Shown piece after piece: positions 61,624-64,000 of a stretch of 64,000 nucleotides of DNA. Numbering within the stretch: position 1 is the first letter of the stretch; each line of letters starts with the position of its first letter. Origin of the DNA: Chryseolinea serpens (GTDB taxonomy: Bacteria; Bacteroidota; Bacteroidia; Cytophagales; Cyclobacteriaceae). The stretch is from contig NZ_FQWQ01000002.1 in NCBI RefSeq assembly GCF_900129725.1, positions 310,001 through 374,000 on the forward strand, read 5' to 3'. The position numbers and the translations under genes are program-made. The notes below the pieces were generated by a model, which saw nothing but the letters and a program-made list of their open reading frames with translations, was not told the DNA's origin and did not search any database.

Positions 61624-62397
61624 TTAAACCGTCACTTCCGACGTTTCCCGGTCTGCCTTTTTAGCTTTTGAAGCTTTGGTGAACGGGATCAGCATCGGGG
61701 CAGAACGTTTGTAGTCTTTGTACCTCACGCCGAAGTGTGTGACCAGGTCGCGTTCCTCGAATTGGATGGCCGTCAGCATATAGAGTGTGGTCATGATGGC
61801 AAAGAACAAATGGGCGGCCGTCATGACCGGGGTTGCCCAGAAGGCGATCATAAATCCCAGGTATAAGGGATGACGCACATACTTATAAAAGAAGGGCGTC
61901 CGGAAAGGAAGATCCGTATATTTTTCGCCTCTGAAATTCAACCACACCTGGCGCAACCCGAACAAGTCGAAGTGATTGATCAGAAATGTGCTCACCAGAA
62001 CAATGCCAAAGCCCAGCATGGAAAGCGATTTCAGAAAGGTGGCCGCTCCTTCCGATTCAACGGTCCAAATAACACCGCCCATCGGCTGCCATTGCCAGAA
62101 CAAGAGGATAAGGCACAAACTGGCCAACAAAACATAGGTGCTCCGCTCAATGGGCGTCGGAACAAATTGTGTCCACCAACGCTTGAAGGCAGGCCGCGCC
62201 ATAACACTATGCTGGATGGCAAACAGGGAAAGAAGCCCCGCATTGACCAACAGCGCAAAGCCCAACGACGACTGCGGCGGGCTGTCGATATGCTTCGGCA
62301 CGAACCACGAACTAACGAAGCCGACGGCATAAAGGAATGTCCCAAAGAAAATTGCATAGGCAATGATCCCGTAGAGAAGCATGAGAGTCTTTTTCAT
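61624..62397 (-). CDS. mddA: Methanethiol S-methyltransferase-like (MddA) membrane protein
   Basis: 257 residues from ATG 62397; an upstream in-frame start would add an unrelated 66-residue piece lying over repeat B. Six hydrophobic segments with the NnrU/isoprenylcysteine methyltransferase pattern, YGIIAYAIFFGTFLYAVGFV at the start and the C-terminal KYVRHPLYLGFMIAFWATP, the SAM-binding motif of these integral methyltransferases. Length and N-terminus match MddA, which makes dimethyl sulfide from methanethiol with S-adenosylmethionine. NnrU-like function is an alternative. No sulfur-metabolism genes adjoin it. Confidence 0.82.
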   Translation of the reverse strand: MKKTLMLLYGIIAYAIFFGTFLYAVGFVSSWFVPKHIDSPPQSSLGFALLVNAGLLSLFAIQHSVMARPAFKRWWTQFVPTPIERSTYVLLASLCLILLFWQWQPMGGVIWTVESEGAATFLKSLSMLGFGIVLVSTFLINHFDLFGLRQVWLNFRGEKYTDLPFRTPFFYKYVRHPLYLGFMIAFWATPVMTAAHLFFAIMTTLYMLTAIQFEERDLVTHFGVRYKDYKRSAPMLIPFTKASKAKKADRETSEVTV

Positions 62398-62536
62398 AAC
62401 TGAGTTGTTTATTAGTTTTTTCTGCAAAGGAACCTCTGGCAGACCTCCCAGGCTTGTAACTAGGATGCAAAGGCAGGTAATTTTGGGGAGTTGGGGGATG
62501 GGCCCCCTGAGGAGAGTGATGGGTTGTTTTAAAAAC

Positions 62537-62692
62537 GCAAAGTCCCCGAGGCGGGAGACTTTGCTACCACAATGGGCGGTGGCCGTCAGGCACAATCGAA
62601 GGAGCGCCCCGTCCCAATCAGAGTCTCCCGTCTCGGGGACTCTGATTGCTCGAAATCCCCCACCGCTTAAAAAAATGGATCATTCAAAACGC
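62537..62692. repeat. Composite palindromic element, copy B
   Basis: Hairpin 62537-62564 (GCAAAGTC/GACTTTGC), 52-bp spacer, inverted hairpin 62617-62646 (ATCAGAGTC/GACTCTGAT), then an A-rich tail ending in CATTCAAAACG. Same layout as copy A at 58478. Confidence 0.8.
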
Positions 62693-62718
62693 AAAGTCCC
62701 CAAGCCGGGACACTTTGC
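62691..62718. repeat. Third hairpin of the same family
   Basis: GCAAAGTCCCC...CACTTTGC with centre AAGCCGGGA follows copy B at once and is again followed by TACCAC, like the first hairpin of copy B. It looks like the start of another, truncated element. Confidence 0.65.
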
Positions 62719-62767
62719 TACCACGCCGGACTTTACCTAACTTTCACGATTAAAATATCCCGCTACT

Positions 62768-63019
62768 ATGTTCGATGGGCCCGATTTCCCAAAATCACTG
62801 GATGAAGAAGTTTTTAATGCCTGGCTGGAAAATGGCCGGCTCAGCAAGATTGGCTACAATTATTTGTTGGTCATTTGGGACGAATACGACTCCAAATATC
62901 TACCGGTTTATGTGGAGCGCCGCGACGAAATAGGCGGGTATGAAACATATAAATCATCGACCGGCAGGGAATCACTGGTCGCTTCATACGATCTCTATTC
63001 CGAGTCAAGAATTGTTTAA
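62768..63019 (+). CDS. Small protein of unknown function
   Basis: 83 residues with no signal peptide, no membrane helix, many acidic and aromatic residues (VIWDEYDSKYLPVYVERRDE). I recognise no family. Tyr/Glu/Asp-rich composition and a normal amino-acid mix suggest a real gene. It stands between two repeat copies, which often mark small, variable genes. Confidence 0.5.
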   Translation: MFDGPDFPKSLDEEVFNAWLENGRLSKIGYNYLLVIWDEYDSKYLPVYVERRDEIGGYETYKSSTGRESLVASYDLYSESRIV

Positions 63020-63097
63020 AACACGCGCACGCACCACCCGCTAAAAAAGGGAGGACAGCGTCCGCGGGATAACACCCAAACCGGTCCGCCGTCCAAG

Positions 63098-63125
63098 TCA
63101 AAGTCTCCCGTCCCGGGGACTCTGA
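63098..63125. repeat. Partial copy of the composite element (hairpin C)
   Basis: TCAAAGTCTCCCGTCCCGGGGACTCTGA is the second (inverted) hairpin of the composite element with two changes; the base pair A101-C122 is a mismatch. The 5' half is missing. Located just downstream of the FISUMP gene on the minus strand, where it may terminate transcription. Confidence 0.7.
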
Positions 63126-63136
63126 TTTTCCCAACC

Positions 63137-64000
63137 TTAATTCTTCACACACCGAATCGAAAGCCCATAGTATTTATCATTATGACTCCGAAGAACCCCC
63201 GACTGATACGTACTGATCTGATGCCAAAAGGCGGAAACAGCGCCCGGAACTTCTTCAGATGAAGTCCACCACGAGCCCTCAAGGCCCGCATACGGGAACC
63301 AAAGACCCTGCGAGACAAAAAAACCAAATGAGCCATAGAAATCTTTAAAGCCACCTGCCCGCGCGTTGAACCCGGTAGCATTTCTGTTGCTTGGAAAGTC
63401 GGTGTTGCCGGGGGAACCCAAATCGCCAGAAGACTCCCAGGTGGTAATATCGGACAAGGCTTTCGCGATTTTATTATTGGTTTTCCAGTCGCCATTGGTA
63501 GTACCATCATAATTAAAGCCATGGGCAATGAGATAGTTTTGCAAGGTGATCCATTCATCCTCCGACGGCACATGCCAATCGGTGGGACATAGTTTCCCTG
63601 TGTTCACGGCATACCAATTGTACAGCGCGCCGTAAGTCCCCGAGTAGTGAATGCTGTCATTGCGATACCAGGTGTAGGCGCCCTGATTATCGGCCAGCCA
63701 CCCCAGGCTATCGGTGATGAAGGCGATGGGTGTTCCATCACTATAGGTTGTGGTCTTCAGGTTTTCCGTCATCCAGATTTGCGAGCCGATCGTCACGCTT
63801 TTATAAGCGTTACCATCGGCATCAACCACGTCTCCTGGAACTCCGCTACTGCCCAGGGTAGTAAAATAGGTTTCTTCCCCGTATCCCGTACCGATGTTAT
63901 TCGTCGCGTAGGCGCGCACATAATACTTGGTGTTGAGCATGAGTCCGCTGAGGGTGCTGGTAAAACTTCCCGTACCGGGTCCATCGGTCGTTTTAGCGTC
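63137..64000 (-). CDS. FISUMP-domain protein (N-terminus beyond window)
   Basis: The frame is open to the right edge, so 5' end is missing. 288 visible residues begin TTDGPGTGSFTSTLSGLMLN and TKYYVRAYATN, a fibronectin-III-like end, followed by the FISUMP domain (from YKSVTIGSQIWMTENLKTT). Key marks are QIWMTENL, GALYNWYAV, WHVPSEDEW, the NATGFNARAGGF segment and a final SIRCVK. FISUMP domains sit on secreted or surface proteins of Bacteroidota and Fibrobacterota; their role is unknown, possibly adhesion. Confidence 0.88.
   Translation of the reverse strand, partial: DAKTTDGPGTGSFTSTLSGLMLNTKYYVRAYATNNIGTGYGEETYFTTLGSSGVPGDVVDADGNAYKSVTIGSQIWMTENLKTTTYSDGTPIAFITDSLGWLADNQGAYTWYRNDSIHYSGTYGALYNWYAVNTGKLCPTDWHVPSEDEWITLQNYLIAHGFNYDGTTNGDWKTNNKIAKALSDITTWESSGDLGSPGNTDFPSNRNATGFNARAGGFKDFYGSFGFFVSQGLWFPYAGLEGSWWTSSEEVPGAVSAFWHQISTYQSGVLRSHNDKYYGLSIRCVKN

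Larger units (their letters stand above)
62398..62767. other. 370-bp gene-free interval with composite repeats
   Basis: Left 139 bp show nothing notable; the rest is composite element B plus a third hairpin (62691-62718). A box TAACTTTC at about 62738-62745 might be the promoter of the small gene at 62768. Confidence 0.6.

Noticed and set aside
62398-62595. 66-residue N-terminal extension of the MddA-like protein
   Set aside because: Lies in intergenic repeat sequence; the MddA family begins at the ATG at 62397.
58478-63126. CRISPR array
   Set aside because: Hairpins are few, spaced unevenly over 4.6 kb, paired in opposite orientation; no cas genes.
1-64000. tRNA or rRNA genes
   Set aside because: No cloverleaf-like or rRNA segments were recognised in the gene gaps by eye; a covariance search would settle it.

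Overview
The window looks like chromosomal DNA of a free-living member of the Bacteroidota, most likely a Cytophagales-type organism. The evidence is the set of families present: a lipidated BamA-like TamL next to TamB, DUF5777 and DUF2490 beta-barrels, a FISUMP protein, TPR-type sensor kinases, a one-protein hybrid kinase with an AraC output domain, and a Nudix-like NrtR regulator. Shine-Dalgarno sequences are weak, and several upstream regions carry the Bacteroidota -7 box TAnnTTTG. The lineage is inferred from gene content only. I see no rRNA, tRNA, CRISPR array, prophage or complete insertion sequence.

Layout. 0-3 kb: 5' end of a probable AraC-type regulator (truncated by the window), two SDR oxidoreductases and a double universal-stress protein. 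3-6.6 kb: a minus-strand operon fdhD, DUF7009 gene, FdhF/YdeP-type molybdopterin oxidoreductase. 6.6-16 kb: a palindrome cluster, a TPR protein with an isolated histidine-kinase DHp domain, a seven-repeat NUMOD/HNH protein, a lipoprotein resembling LCIB-type carbonic anhydrases, a sulfatase, a VOC protein, and a MarR regulator with a membrane protein. 16-22 kb: a PAS histidine kinase with a MEDS-domain partner, two lipoproteins and a LamB-like porin. 23-29 kb: a tight eight-gene redox operon (YceI lipoprotein, CX4CH cytochrome, DUF5777 barrel, monoheme cytochrome c, small anchored protein, Tat-exported ferredoxin-type subunit, NrfD-type quinol-interacting subunit, periplasmic anchored protein). 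29-35 kb: a secreted Gly-rich protein, an NTF2-like lipoprotein, a TPR histidine kinase, PPK2 and an unknown protein. 35-44 kb: tamL-tamB, a QEGLA/HExxxH putative metallopeptidase and a DUF2490 protein. 44-50 kb: three closely related TetR regulators, a lipidated sulfatase and a small barrel. 50-54 kb: an NTF2-like lipoprotein, a glycine-zipper protein, a Tat-exported class V aminotransferase-like protein and a DoxX protein. 54-58.5 kb: an NrtR-like regulator divergent from an exported sugar dehydrogenase-cytochrome fusion and a Tat-exported sugar isomerase. 58.5-64 kb: a hybrid kinase/AraC protein, an MddA-like methyltransferase, a small orphan and a FISUMP protein cut by the window end.

How the parts work together. 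The best-supported local circuits are: (1) NrtR-like repressor with two identical-architecture operators (TGCGTA-N5-TACGCA) flanking a shared promoter box, controlling periplasmic sugar oxidation; (2) a TetR trio whose neighbourhood carries a shared motif CTAAACG-N4-CGTC in front of the TetR gene, the QEGLA gene and the sulfatase; (3) the NrfD/ferredoxin/cytochrome operon, which looks like a membrane redox module without its own catalytic molybdoenzyme. Short palindromic (REP-like) repeats of three sequence families occupy intergenic gaps, including a composite element of about 155 bp present twice between 58.5 and 62.7 kb.
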